DNA of 55,986 bases from Chthoniobacterales bacterium (GTDB taxonomy: Bacteria; Verrucomicrobiota; Verrucomicrobiia; Chthoniobacterales; UBA10450), in assembly GCA_013821455.1 (NCBI GenBank), contig JACDGS010000026.1, positions 1-55,986 of the forward strand. Reading direction: 5' to 3'. Position 1 is the stretch's first letter. Each line of letters starts with the position of its first letter. Made by a program: the position numbers and the translations under genes. Shown here in pieces: positions 37,692 to 46,869 of this stretch. Under the pieces are notes generated by a model that saw only the letters and a program-made list of their open reading frames with translations, did not search any database and had not been told where the DNA came from.

Positions 37692-38612
37692 TCAACCATC
37701 CCGCAGAGACTTCCCGGTGCGATGCAGAAAGACGTTCTCCAAACTCGGCCGCGTAACCGTGAGGTGGCGATAAGGGACATCGACCCGTTCCATGGCAGCG
37801 AAAAACTCTGAGAGATGCAAGCCAGCGCGCGGCTGTAGGATATAGGCATCATCGCCCGTCGACACCTGCCCGAATTGTTGGAAGATAGCTTCATGCGGCG
37901 AAGTTGCGTCGTTGCGCGCGATCCGGATTTGTTCGGTAAAGGGCAGCTCCGCGAGTAACTCATCGAGCGTGCCGATCGCCAGCAATTTCCCGTGGTCGAG
38001 AATACCGATGCGCGAACAAAGACGAGTCGCCTCCTCCATGTAGTGAGTCGAATAAACGACCGTGGTCCCGGCGGCGTGCAGCTTTTCCACGAACTCGAAG
38101 ATCGCGTTGCGCGATTGCGGATCGACACCCACGGTCGGCTCATCGCATAGGAGTAACTTTGGGTGATGCATTACGGCGGCGACGAGGTTAAGGCGTCGGC
38201 GCATTCCGCCGGAGAACTTCCTTACTTGTTCGGCGCGACGCTTTTCGAGTTGCGCGGCGCGGAGACCTTCCGCGACTCGTTCGCGCAGGAGCGCACCACT
38301 TAGTCCGTAGAGCTGGCCAAAAAGGCGCAGGTTTTCTTCGGCAGTCAGGTCCACATACAAGGCCAGGTCTTGCGGCACATAGCCGAGCTGTGCGCGTTGC
38401 TCGATGCGTTCGGGAGAAAACCTTTCGCCGTTGAAAAAGATCTCACCCGCATCCGCCGGACGCAGTCCGGCAACGAGCGACATAAACGTGGTCTTACCGG
38501 CTCCGTTAGGCCCGAGTAACCCAAAGAACTCGCCTGGTTCGAGCGAGAAGGAAACGTCCGCGAGCGCAATCCGTGGCCCGTAATGTTTGGTTAGGTCTTG
38601 AACCGTGAGCAC
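37692..38612 (-). CDS. ABC transporter ATP-binding protein
   Basis: 306 residues. Walker A GLLGPNGAGKTTFMSLVAGL, signature VRKFSGGMRRRLNLVAAVMH, Walker B KLLLCDEPTVGVDPQSR and switch His in VVYSTHYMEEATRL. The C-terminal 80 residues are the usual extension of DrrA/NatA-type exporters. First gene of a two-gene operon with the permease. Confidence 0.94.
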   Translation of the reverse strand: MLTVQDLTKHYGPRIALADVSFSLEPGEFFGLLGPNGAGKTTFMSLVAGLRPADAGEIFFNGERFSPERIEQRAQLGYVPQDLALYVDLTAEENLRLFGQLYGLSGALLRERVAEGLRAAQLEKRRAEQVRKFSGGMRRRLNLVAAVMHHPKLLLCDEPTVGVDPQSRNAIFEFVEKLHAAGTTVVYSTHYMEEATRLCSRIGILDHGKLLAIGTLDELLAELPFTEQIRIARNDATSPHEAIFQQFGQVSTGDDAYILQPRAGLHLSEFFAAMERVDVPYRHLTVTRPSLENVFLHRTGKSLRDG

Positions 38613-38642
38613 GTGGTGGGATATCTGATCAGAACCTCTCGA

Positions 38643-39020
38643 TCAAGCGCGGCCTCTCGCAGGCGGTGAAATTTTGAGGAGCGTGGCCGCACGGCGCAGG
38701 CTTGTGTCACGGGTCCAAAGTTGCGCTCCCGCGGAAAGGCAGGAGGCGAGAATCCGGATGTCGCTCCAGCCGAGGCCGCGGCCCCAAAGCCTCTTAGCTT
38801 CGATAAGACGCAACGTGGTTCCCGCGCTCTCTTCTCTTATACTCGTTAGGCGAAGGAGCTGCGTGAGAAAGTAGTCGCGATTCCTGATCGCTCCGCAGGC
38901 TAGTTCGCCGATGACTACCGGATGGGTACAGACCGCGCCGAGTTCGAGCAGGGCACGCAATTGTTTGTCGGAGCGATGGAGGTGATCGATCCAGATTGAT
39001 GTATCGATCAAGACCTTCAC
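38643..39020 (-). CDS. PIN-domain toxin, VapC-like
   Basis: 125 residues. Acidic catalytic residues expected of PIN RNases: Asp6 in VLIDTSIWIDHL, Glu in VIGELACGAI, Asp in GWSDIRILAS and a final Asp in LWTRDTSLRRAA. Preceded by a small antitoxin gene with a 9-base gap in the VapB-VapC order. Probable tRNA- or rRNA-cleaving toxin kept in check by its partner. Confidence 0.88.
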   Translation of the reverse strand: MKVLIDTSIWIDHLHRSDKQLRALLELGAVCTHPVVIGELACGAIRNRDYFLTQLLRLTSIREESAGTTLRLIEAKRLWGRGLGWSDIRILASCLSAGAQLWTRDTSLRRAATLLKISPPARGRA

Positions 39021-39029
39021 CGTTTTCTA

Positions 39030-39218
39030 CTAGTGTCTACGGCGCCGTCCGGCCGTCGCGTTCGGATCCTTACCCCCAGTCTCGGCCAAGTGGCGCGCGG
39101 CTTCGCGTTGGACTAACGCCTCCAGCCCGAGATGAAGGAGACGGGTTTTCTCCCTGATGCCGGTGCACGCTCGAGCGGTAGCAAGGAGATCGTCATCCAG
39201 GTTGAGGGTGGTTCTCAT
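39030..39218 (-). CDS. VapB-like antitoxin (DUF2191 type)
   Basis: 62 residues from ATG 39218 (MRTTLNLDDDLLATARACTG). The beta-strand/helix start MRTTLNLDDDLL and GIREKTRLLHLGLEALVQRE form a ribbon-helix-helix DNA-binding module; the basic tail (GRRRRH) would contact the toxin. It should bind the toxin and autoregulate the pair. Confidence 0.85.
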   Translation of the reverse strand: MRTTLNLDDDLLATARACTGIREKTRLLHLGLEALVQREAARHLAETGGKDPNATAGRRRRH

Positions 39219-39290
39219 GCAGATCAAAATGCGCTTTCCGTCTGCATGGGTCAACCGCAGAGTTTATGAGCTGTTTCATTCCCAGACAAG

Positions 39291-39410
39291 TATGTCATCC
39301 CGAGCGAAGCGAGAAAGCCCGCAGGCGTGTATCGGCATCGTTCTCGAGAGTGACGTCAACGGTCGCTCGCGGGGTCCTTCGCCGCGCTTCGCCGCCTCAG
39401 GATGACATGG
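39291..39410. repeat. REP-like inverted repeat, GGACCC subtype
   Basis: TATGTCATCCCGAGCGAAGC at the left; GGGGTCCTTCGCCGCGCTTC with CCTCAGGATGACATG at the right. The left GGACCC block has diverged (GAAAGCCC). Lies between vapB and the end of the oxidoreductase gene. Confidence 0.8.
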
Positions 39411-41003
39411 TTATTCGTGAGATGACCTATTAATTGCCTGCAAGACTTTTTGCGCGGCATTGTGGCCGGGGATGCCGCTGACCGCTCCGCCGCGATGTGC
39501 GCTGGAACCGCAAAAGAAAACGTTCTCGAACTCAGTCTCTACGCCCCACGTTCCTACTTGCTCTGCTGCGGTGGCGAAGGGGAAGGTGGGCGCTGATTGG
39601 AAAATATTGCCGTGGAAAAGTCCTAACGAGTCTTCGATATCGACGGGACTTTTGCTTTCCAGGCAAAGGCTCCCGTCCCGTGCCACGGCCAGACATTCCT
39701 CCAGCGGCTCCGCCAGCCAGTGATTGATGCCGTCGAGGAATTTTCGCTGCGCTTGCTGGGAGACGGTCTTATTATCCGAAGCGAAGAGTGACCATGGGGT
39801 GTCGATGCCAAAGAGAGTCAGGGTGTGAAAGCCCTCGGTGCGCAACTCAGGAGAGAGAATGCTATCGTCAGTCAGCGTGTGACAGTAAACTTCGGAAGGT
39901 AACTTATCGGGTAGGTGACCGGCCAAGGCCTGCTCATAGCTGAGGTTCATCTCGGCATAACCTTCATCAATGTGGAAGGTGCCGCGAAAGGCTTCGTCTG
40001 CCGGGTAATGAGTTGCTTTCAATCTCGGCAGGCGTTTGAGCAGAAGATTGATTTTGAAGACGGAGCCTTCATCAGTCTTATCGGACTCGTAGGTCTGGCC
40101 GACTAACTCTGAGAGGACGTTCCGGCCGAAATTGACGAGAAGGAATGTGGTATCGACCCGCTGAGTCTTACCGTCATGCTCAAAGGTGACACAGTGTTGT
40201 TTCCCTCCTAACTCTAGTGCACTTAGCTTTACCAAAGTGAGCATCCCGGCGCCGGCGGCGCGCGCGGCTTTCTCTAGTTTGCCCGCGACCGCGCCCATGC
40301 CGCCGACCGGGACTTTCCACTCACCAGTCTTATTGCCGATGAGGTGATAGAGATAGCAACGATTTTGTAGCAAAGTAGGATCATGCGGATGGGTGGAGAC
40401 TCCTATCTTTGCGTCGGTAAAGACGAGTCCGCGGAGCAGGTCGTGGTCGAGGTAACCCTCGAGGGAAACGCCCAAAGGTTCTTCGGCCAGACTGCGCCAT
40501 GCCTCCTGGCTCGTGGCGTCACCTTGGAAGCGACCACGCATTTCTTCTTTGGAGACCAGCGGCTCGAGCATGCTATCCCAGACCTTCTCGGCGAAGACGC
40601 GAGAAAGACCGTAGAACTTTTTCATCTGTTCCCATTCACGCTCACTTCCCGTTAGTCGCACGATCGATTCGCGACTGGTTTCTTCCGAGACGTTGCTCAA
40701 GAGGAGGCCGTCATGGTGTCCGTTCTTTTCATAAGGCGTGAAGGAGCCCGTGGTCCGGCGCCGGAGTTCCAATTCGAGGCCGAGGTCGCGAATGATTTTT
40801 TCGGGAAAAAGACTAACGAGATATGAGTAGCGTGAGAGGCTGGCGTCGTAGTCAGGAAAGACTTTCTGTGAGGTAGTCGCGCCGCCGATGTAGTTGTTTT
40901 TTTCCAACATGAGGACACTTAGGCCGGCGCGGGCCAAATAGGTCGCGGCGACCAGGCCATTGTGACCGGCACCGAGGATGACGACGTCGTAGCAGGCTTT
41001 CAT
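39411..41003 (-). CDS. FAD-dependent oxidoreductase of the phytoene desaturase/PYROXD2 type
   Basis: 530 residues. Rossmann FAD-binding motif VVILGAGHNGLVAATYLARA with Glu in MLEKNNYIGGATT, and a C-terminal FAD motif (FFCGSSAHRGGAVSGIPGHN). This layout is typical of carotenoid-type dehydrogenases and the PYROXD2 group. No carotenoid genes are adjacent, so a PYROXD2-like enzyme of unknown substrate is the safer call. The motif TCGTTAGGC lies 13 bases upstream of its start. Confidence 0.87.
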   Translation of the reverse strand: MKACYDVVILGAGHNGLVAATYLARAGLSVLMLEKNNYIGGATTSQKVFPDYDASLSRYSYLVSLFPEKIIRDLGLELELRRRTTGSFTPYEKNGHHDGLLLSNVSEETSRESIVRLTGSEREWEQMKKFYGLSRVFAEKVWDSMLEPLVSKEEMRGRFQGDATSQEAWRSLAEEPLGVSLEGYLDHDLLRGLVFTDAKIGVSTHPHDPTLLQNRCYLYHLIGNKTGEWKVPVGGMGAVAGKLEKAARAAGAGMLTLVKLSALELGGKQHCVTFEHDGKTQRVDTTFLLVNFGRNVLSELVGQTYESDKTDEGSVFKINLLLKRLPRLKATHYPADEAFRGTFHIDEGYAEMNLSYEQALAGHLPDKLPSEVYCHTLTDDSILSPELRTEGFHTLTLFGIDTPWSLFASDNKTVSQQAQRKFLDGINHWLAEPLEECLAVARDGSLCLESKSPVDIEDSLGLFHGNIFQSAPTFPFATAAEQVGTWGVETEFENVFFCGSSAHRGGAVSGIPGHNAAQKVLQAINRSSHE

Positions 41004-41032
41004 CTTGGGCTTTGTTCGTTAGGCGAACCTCT

Positions 41033-41317
41033 TTAGCGGCCCAAAATGCGGACGGCCGGATCAGTGAGCAGGGTCTCTTGAATCGTGAGACGTCCCCGGC
41101 CGTCGATCTCGCGCCGGCTGAATATGCGAAGAGGCGAGACCGTGGCGGTTCCAAGCGCGCGCAACTCAACGCGCTGCGGGATGAGGGAGCCGGTGACAAA
41201 AATCAATCTCTCCTCACTCTTATGGCCGGCGGGTAAGGTCTGTTCGGCGTGAGGCCGGGCGAACACGCTTGTTCCGAAAGTGAGAACGAACCCAACTGCC
41301 AAGAGCAAAGTTTTCAT
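41033..41317 (-). CDS. Small secreted protein resembling a lone TonB-receptor plug segment
   Basis: 94 residues with a signal peptide (LLLAVGFVLTFGTSVFA). The mature part reads LIFVTGSLIPQRV, then TVSPLRIFSRREIDGRGR and TIQETLLTDPAV. This parallels the start of the plug domain of the adjacent receptor (VIVTGSNIPTAEEV, then PVLSYNRASFEKSGERTAEE and FLRNLP). It has no barrel. It is downstream of the receptor on the same strand with a 142-bp gap. Homology is by eye; function unknown. Confidence 0.6.
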   Translation of the reverse strand: MKTLLLAVGFVLTFGTSVFARPHAEQTLPAGHKSEERLIFVTGSLIPQRVELRALGTATVSPLRIFSRREIDGRGRLTIQETLLTDPAVRILGR

Positions 41318-41459
41318 ACCTCAGCGTAGAGTCGTGTCGACCGGCCGGCAACCGCGGGCGTTAATCCAATGGGCCGCGGACTTAGGAACCGCGAAAGGCT
41401 CCGTCCCTAACCCGACACTCTTCCAAACTCAGGCCGAGATCTGATGTCTTGTCGAAACG

Positions 41460-44400
41460 CTAGAACTTCTTCGTTAGGCGCACGTAAACGAACCGGCCGG
41501 TGGCATCGTAGGTGAAGCCCGGATAGCCGACCGCATTTCCACCTTCGCCAGAGGCAAATGGCGGATCGTCGTCGAAGAGATTAGTGCAGCCAACGGTAAT
41601 GACTGTGCCATCGAGCAAACGCGCCCCGAAAGAATGGTCAATCACAGGGGAAGAGGCGGCTGCCGTCCTGCTACCACTCTTAGCGTCTTTGGAATAGCCG
41701 GGCACAGGTTTGCTCTCGACCGGAATCAGGGAAGTGAAGTCATACGATGCCTGGAGATCGAACCTAACTGTATACTCAACGTGGCGCGGCACGAGATTGG
41801 GATCGAGTTCGTCGAAGCCATCGATGTAATGCACGGTCGCTACCACATCGAAGCCCTTCCAAGCCCAATCAAGGCTGCTATCGGCCTTCCACTCATAGAA
41901 ACCTTCATTAGAGGCGCCGGGGTTAGTGGTCAAACCCACGAGGTTACCAGAACCCAGACCCAAACCTACCGCGGTCTCACCTTGCGGGAATTCGAAGTTA
42001 TATAAGTAGGTCGCCTGAGTCTCTGAGGTGAAAGTGCCCCACGATGTGTCTTTTTGGTAGAGGAAGGTGAAGTCAAGGCCATTAGCCTGCTGCGAACCGA
42101 GGTTACGGTTCTGCGTGACGATGCGAGTGATGCCACCACCGGCGTCGCGCTCGACGGACTCACCCGGCAACAGGGTTCCCGTGACCTCGCGCGCCAGGAC
42201 TTCATCGGCCGGAGAAGAGCCGATGACTTTGTCACGGTTGATGCCCCAGGCATCAATGGAAAAGGTTAAGCCCGGAAGGTACTTCGGCGAATAAACAAGA
42301 CCGACGTTATAGGAATCGGATTCTTCGGGCTGAAGGTTCCTATTACTTAGCACGAGCACATTAGTCTCCGGTTCGAAAGCGCCACCGTTCAAAGGATCGT
42401 GCGAAAGTTTGAGTCCCGAGATCGGCGCGGCAAATAGCTCCTCCAGACTCGGCTCGCGAAACCCCTGGCCCCAGGTTGCGCGCAAGGTTAATTCGTCGTC
42501 AAACGGTTGCCAGCGAATGCCTACCTTCGGGACAAGCGCGTCGGTGTTATTATTACGGAACGACTCGTAGCGACCGGAGGGAGTAATGCTGAGAGCATGG
42601 AACCCGGGGATCGCGTTGGTCGGGCTGAAAATAGGAATCTCAGCCTCAGCGTAGAAGGCATAGGACTTCCTCCCACCATTTACCGCCGGCACGGGCGAGT
42701 TACCGGCAATATCGCCGGCCAGGTTTAATGCGTCGGGATTCTCGGAGAGATCTTCCCGGCGAAACTCACCACCGACGGCCAAGCCGACGCCGCCGCCCGG
42801 CAGTTCGATGAGAGAGGTCGTGTAGATCTTAGCATCTACGGTCGCGAGCTTTGACGTGTCTTCGTCTTTGGGATGAACCGTCGCATAAGCCACGGTGGCG
42901 GCATTCGCTGGGATAGGGACGCGATAATCGCCGAAAGGATTAAATGCGACCGTGGTGCCGATGTACTCGGAGGAAGTCGGATCGAAGATCGGATCGGCTT
43001 GGTTGAGAATGCGATTGAAGCGCGAGATGGAAACCTGTTTTCCTGTCGTGACATTCTTGACCTGGCTATAGCGGAAGCCCGCGTCGTAACCCCAGGTGCC
43101 GTTGAAGAGCTTGTCGCCTTTGAGCCCGATCGTGGTGAGAAAGGCATCGGTCTCGCTATCGAAGACCCGGTTCCCAAACTCAGCCAGACGGGCGCGGCTG
43201 CCGCCAGAGATGATCTGATTGAAAGGATTGAAAGGATTGAACGCGCCTGGAGTCACACCCGTTTCCGCATAGGTCGGCCCACCGAAGGGAGTGGTTCCGG
43301 CGAGGTTCGGCACCCGCGGTGGAATCGCCAGCGTGACTTGGCCCGCGGTTTCGAAAGACCCAGTTGCTGGCGGAGCCAGTTCATTCGTGCTCTTGACGTT
43401 TTGATACAGGATGTCGCCATAAACCACGGCTTGTTCGCCATAGAACTTATGCTCGAAATGCGTGTAGCCGCCGTAGCGCTCGGTGGAAGGAAACGAGAGG
43501 GAAAACTGATTGAAATTAAAGCCCGCGGCGCCTGCTCTGATGCGCGAATCGCTATATAGATAGTTGTTCGCCGGCGCCAACCCGTTCGTAAAATCGGGCG
43601 CGGTGGCAAACTGAATTCCAGTATCCGTGGGGACGACCGTGCCGCCGGCCTCAGCCACGGCCGCGTTCGATAACTGCAAATTGTACGGGCTCGCATTTGA
43701 ACTTAGAAATGGGGGAATCGCCGAGTAGCTGCGGTCGCGGTTGGCGATGGCGTTGCGATGATAATAGTTCAGGACGCCGGTGATCTCTGTCGTGCTTGTG
43801 CCAACGCCGTAAACGATGGAAGCGGAAAAGACGCCCGAGTCCTTTTCGGTCGTGTTGCCGTATTCGACCGTCGCCTGGCCGCCATCAAAATAATGACGCG
43901 TCTTCAGGTTCACGACTCCAGCCACCGCATCCGCACCGTAGGTAGTGGAGGCGCCGTCTTTGAGAATCTCAATGTTCTCGATCGCAGCTTGAGGAATTGA
44001 GTTTAAGTCAACGAACATCGCGTTGACCGAGCCAGGATTATTTCCAATCGGATAGGGAGCAACACGGCGCCCGTCCAAGAGGACGAGAGTTGCTCTGGAA
44101 TCGAAACCGCGCAACGCAATCGCGGCGGCCCCGACCGCAGTATTGGACCCGTTCTCATTGTTCGAGACCGGCACGCCATTCGCGTTTGCGATCGGCAGAT
44201 TGCGCAAAAACTCTTCCGCGGTGCGCTCACCGGATTTCTCGAAGCTGGCGCGATTGTAAGACAAAACCGGGTTGGGTCCTACTTCCTCAGCGGTGGGAAT
44301 ATTCGATCCTGTCACGATGACACGTTCGGCGGTGGCTTGCGGGCTGCTGTCCGGAGTCGCCTGGGTGTTGGCAGGTACGACCTGGGCTTCGGGAACGGCT

Positions 44401-44558
44401 GGGGCCGCAGCTACCGGTGCGTCCGCGGGCGCCGCGGCTGGTCGTGGGCCGGCAGCGACCTGGGCGATCGCGCCGGAGGTCGCCACGCATAATATCGCTC
44501 CGCTAACGATCAAGACTCTGTGCATTAATCCCACCTTCGAACGGCTTGGTTTATTCAT
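41460..44558 (-). CDS. TonB-dependent outer-membrane receptor
   Basis: 1032 residues from ATG 44558 (MNKPSRSKVG); the frame is open further upstream without similarity. Signal peptide (VLIVSGAILCVATSGAIAQ), an Ala/Pro-rich linker (25-75), a plug domain (VIVTGSNIPTAEEVGPNPVL, IALRGFDSRATLVLLDGRRV, IPQAAIENIEILKDGASTTY, GADAVAGVVNLKTR) and a long beta-barrel ending in Phe (VYVRLTKKF), the outer-membrane assembly signal. It should import a large nutrient using TonB energy; the ligand is unknown. No SusD-like gene is adjacent. The only CCTAACG core in the gene is at its very 3' end. Confidence 0.95.
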   Translation of the reverse strand: MNKPSRSKVGLMHRVLIVSGAILCVATSGAIAQVAAGPRPAAAPADAPVAAAPAVPEAQVVPANTQATPDSSPQATAERVIVTGSNIPTAEEVGPNPVLSYNRASFEKSGERTAEEFLRNLPIANANGVPVSNNENGSNTAVGAAAIALRGFDSRATLVLLDGRRVAPYPIGNNPGSVNAMFVDLNSIPQAAIENIEILKDGASTTYGADAVAGVVNLKTRHYFDGGQATVEYGNTTEKDSGVFSASIVYGVGTSTTEITGVLNYYHRNAIANRDRSYSAIPPFLSSNASPYNLQLSNAAVAEAGGTVVPTDTGIQFATAPDFTNGLAPANNYLYSDSRIRAGAAGFNFNQFSLSFPSTERYGGYTHFEHKFYGEQAVVYGDILYQNVKSTNELAPPATGSFETAGQVTLAIPPRVPNLAGTTPFGGPTYAETGVTPGAFNPFNPFNQIISGGSRARLAEFGNRVFDSETDAFLTTIGLKGDKLFNGTWGYDAGFRYSQVKNVTTGKQVSISRFNRILNQADPIFDPTSSEYIGTTVAFNPFGDYRVPIPANAATVAYATVHPKDEDTSKLATVDAKIYTTSLIELPGGGVGLAVGGEFRREDLSENPDALNLAGDIAGNSPVPAVNGGRKSYAFYAEAEIPIFSPTNAIPGFHALSITPSGRYESFRNNNTDALVPKVGIRWQPFDDELTLRATWGQGFREPSLEELFAAPISGLKLSHDPLNGGAFEPETNVLVLSNRNLQPEESDSYNVGLVYSPKYLPGLTFSIDAWGINRDKVIGSSPADEVLAREVTGTLLPGESVERDAGGGITRIVTQNRNLGSQQANGLDFTFLYQKDTSWGTFTSETQATYLYNFEFPQGETAVGLGLGSGNLVGLTTNPGASNEGFYEWKADSSLDWAWKGFDVVATVHYIDGFDELDPNLVPRHVEYTVRFDLQASYDFTSLIPVESKPVPGYSKDAKSGSRTAAASSPVIDHSFGARLLDGTVITVGCTNLFDDDPPFASGEGGNAVGYPGFTYDATGRFVYVRLTKKF

Positions 44559-44706
44559 ATGTTTGTTAGGCTTGCCGACCGTTTTAAACTTTACGCAAAA
44601 GCCGACAAGACTTTTTTTCGCGTCTGAAAAATTATCTTTGTGGATTTGCGAAATCTCGTCCTCCGGACCCTGCTTTGGCCTAACGAGAGAACCCGGAGGC
44701 AAGATT

Positions 44707-45321
44707 TTAGCGACCGGCGGCGAGCCGCTGTAGCGTTAGCCTAACGAGATCTTCCGCCGTCAGCGCGGCTGTCTTTCCCTGCTGCACTTCGCGCACCGCT
44801 TTGTGCGCGTCGACCTGTTTATAGCCGAGCGCGATCAACGCGAGGACGGCTTCGTTAGCCTGTTCCTGTTCCGGCGTCGGCGCGTGCGCACCGCTCGCTA
44901 CTTCCCAGGCCGCGGCTACTCCAAGCTTGTCTTTCAATTCCAGGACAATTCGTTCCGCGGTTTTTTTTCCGAGCCCGCTGATTTTCGAAAGTGACGCAAC
45001 ATCGGAATTCACCACCGCGGTTTTGAAATAGCTCACACTCATTCCGCTCAAGACCGCGAGCGCAAGTTTTGGCCCGATGCCGCTGACATGATTCACCAGC
45101 AGCCGGAACAGATCGCGCTCCGCCGCCGTCATAAAACCGTAAAGAATCTGCGCGTCCTCGCGCACATGCAGATGCGTGAGAATTTGCACCGCCGCTCCCG
45201 GTTCCGGCAGTTTGTCGTAGCTCGAAAGCGGGATGAAAACTTCATAGCCAACGCCGCCGACGTCGACGATCGCCTGCGTCGGGAGCGAACTCGTTAGGCG
45301 GCCGTGCAGAAAAGTGATCAT
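44707..45321 (-). CDS. ruvA: Holliday junction branch migration protein RuvA
   Basis: 204 residues from ATG 45321, where the canonical start MITFLHGRL begins; an upstream extension of the frame is the shadow of the glycosyltransferase. OB-fold domain (VDVGGVGYEVFIPLSSYDKL), helix-hairpin-helix repeats (LLVNHVSGIGPKLALAVLSG and LSKISGLGKKTAERIVLELK) and the C-terminal RuvB-binding domain (EAVLALIALGYKQVDAHKAV) are all present. It overlaps the upstream glycosyltransferase gene by four bases. Neither ruvB nor ruvC is adjacent. Confidence 0.96.
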   Translation of the reverse strand: MITFLHGRLTSSLPTQAIVDVGGVGYEVFIPLSSYDKLPEPGAAVQILTHLHVREDAQILYGFMTAAERDLFRLLVNHVSGIGPKLALAVLSGMSVSYFKTAVVNSDVASLSKISGLGKKTAERIVLELKDKLGVAAAWEVASGAHAPTPEQEQANEAVLALIALGYKQVDAHKAVREVQQGKTAALTAEDLVRLTLQRLAAGR

Positions 45322-46862
45322 GTGTTTTTCATAATGAGCGTGAGGTCCACCCAACGGCCATTGGCAAGGTCGAAACCGCGGGTGGAAAACTTCCGATAAC
45401 CGCTCGGCAGCCTCGGGTAAAGTCGATCTGCCACACCCGTCGGCAGGACGACGAAATGGGGACCCGCGCGGGCGAGAAACGATGGCACCTGATCGGGCTG
45501 CATCGCCGCGACATCGCGACCGATCGCCTGGTTGTAGAAGAGCCAGCCGTGCACGCGGCGACGGAAATTCCAGACGAGGCTCGGCGCGTCGGAATCGAAA
45601 GCGGCGAAATCCATTTCCGGCTGCAGATAAGGCTCGGCCTTTTTGAAAAGTTCCGCGGAAGGAAAAAACCAGGGCGTGCTGAGCGGCAAGACGATGAGCG
45701 CGAGCGCGAGCCAAAGGACGGCGGTCGCGACTGACCAGCGCCGGAGCGTGGTCGTCGTCACCCCCTGCGCGAGCCAATGGCGCGCCAGCAGCAGCGCGAG
45801 CAACGGCAACGCCGGCAGGATGTAGTGCGGCAGCTTCGTCTTCACGATCGAAAAAATAACGAAGATCACAGCGCCACCCGCGATGAGATAAAGATCAAAA
45901 GCGTCGCGTTTCGCCCAGAGCCGACGCGCGAGCCACGGCAGCTTCACCGACCACGGCGCGAAGCTCAGGAAGACCGTGAGGAAATAATATGGCAGCGTGC
46001 CGAGGGCGATCAGGATCGACTTGCTGCCGTGGCCTTGCATCGTGCCAAAGGAACGGCCGATGACGTGGCGACCGAGACCGATGGTAAAAAACCTCCCGTG
46101 CGTCCGCAGGAGCGCGGGCACACCCCAGAGTCCGACGAGGACGAGGACGAGAAGCATTCCCCTAACGAAAAGAAAACGGCGCGCGAAATGCGGGACCGGC
46201 CGCAGATATTGGCAAACCGCGACCGTGCCTAACGACACCCAGCCGATCGGTCCCTTGGCCAAAAAGGCCAGCGCGAGCGAGCAATAAAAAAGCCACCACC
46301 AAATCCGGAGATCGTTAGGCTGCAGGACCACACTGCGCCAGGTGCCGGCGAAACGATCGCGCCATAATTCGTAGCCGGCCCAATGCGACAGGGTCACGAA
46401 AAGCACCAGCCACATGTCGGCCACCGCGGCTTTCCCGTGGATAAAAATTTGCAGGCAGAGACTGAAAATAACCGCCGCCCAAAATCCGGCGCGTGCCAAA
46501 TCGAGCCGTCTGCCCCAGGCGAAAATTACGAGCGCGGTGAGAGCGGCGGCGATCGCTGTCGGGAAACGCGCGGCGAAAGCGTTCTCGCCAAATACGCGGA
46601 AGCTCGCGACTTGGAACCAATAAGTGAGCGGCGGTTTGTCGAAGCGATAACGATTGTTAAAAAACGGCACGACGTAATCGTTGCGCTCGATCATCTCGCG
46701 CGACGCTTCCGCGAAGCGCGGCTCGTCGCGATCGACCAGCGGCAGCGACCAGGTGCCCGCGAGATGGAAAAGCAACGTCGCGAAGAAGAGCAGCGCGAAA
46801 TTGCGGGTTGCAGCTTGCAAGCCGCGATTGAAAGATGGCGCTCGCCGAAAAACAACCGGCAA
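45318..46862 (-). CDS. GT39/ArnT-like membrane glycosyltransferase
   Basis: 514 residues, about ten transmembrane helices. The catalytic first loop shows LPLVDRDEPRFAEASREMIE, with Asp-Glu, then NDYVVPFFNNRYRFDKPPLT; this is the ArnT/PMT pattern. Such enzymes transfer a sugar from a polyprenyl-phosphate donor to lipid A or protein. Substrate cannot be assigned. It is upstream of ruvA and overlaps it, with the divergent PAP2 gene 7 bases beyond its start. Confidence 0.9.
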   Translation of the reverse strand: MPVVFRRAPSFNRGLQAATRNFALLFFATLLFHLAGTWSLPLVDRDEPRFAEASREMIERNDYVVPFFNNRYRFDKPPLTYWFQVASFRVFGENAFAARFPTAIAAALTALVIFAWGRRLDLARAGFWAAVIFSLCLQIFIHGKAAVADMWLVLFVTLSHWAGYELWRDRFAGTWRSVVLQPNDLRIWWWLFYCSLALAFLAKGPIGWVSLGTVAVCQYLRPVPHFARRFLFVRGMLLVLVLVGLWGVPALLRTHGRFFTIGLGRHVIGRSFGTMQGHGSKSILIALGTLPYYFLTVFLSFAPWSVKLPWLARRLWAKRDAFDLYLIAGGAVIFVIFSIVKTKLPHYILPALPLLALLLARHWLAQGVTTTTLRRWSVATAVLWLALALIVLPLSTPWFFPSAELFKKAEPYLQPEMDFAAFDSDAPSLVWNFRRRVHGWLFYNQAIGRDVAAMQPDQVPSFLARAGPHFVVLPTGVADRLYPRLPSGYRKFSTRGFDLANGRWVDLTLIMKNT

Positions 46863-46869
46863 ATTCCTA

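Noticed and set aside
45322-45777. Upstream extension of the ruvA frame
   Set aside because: It lies within the glycosyltransferase gene and is low-complexity; RuvA has a canonical MITFLHG start at 45321.
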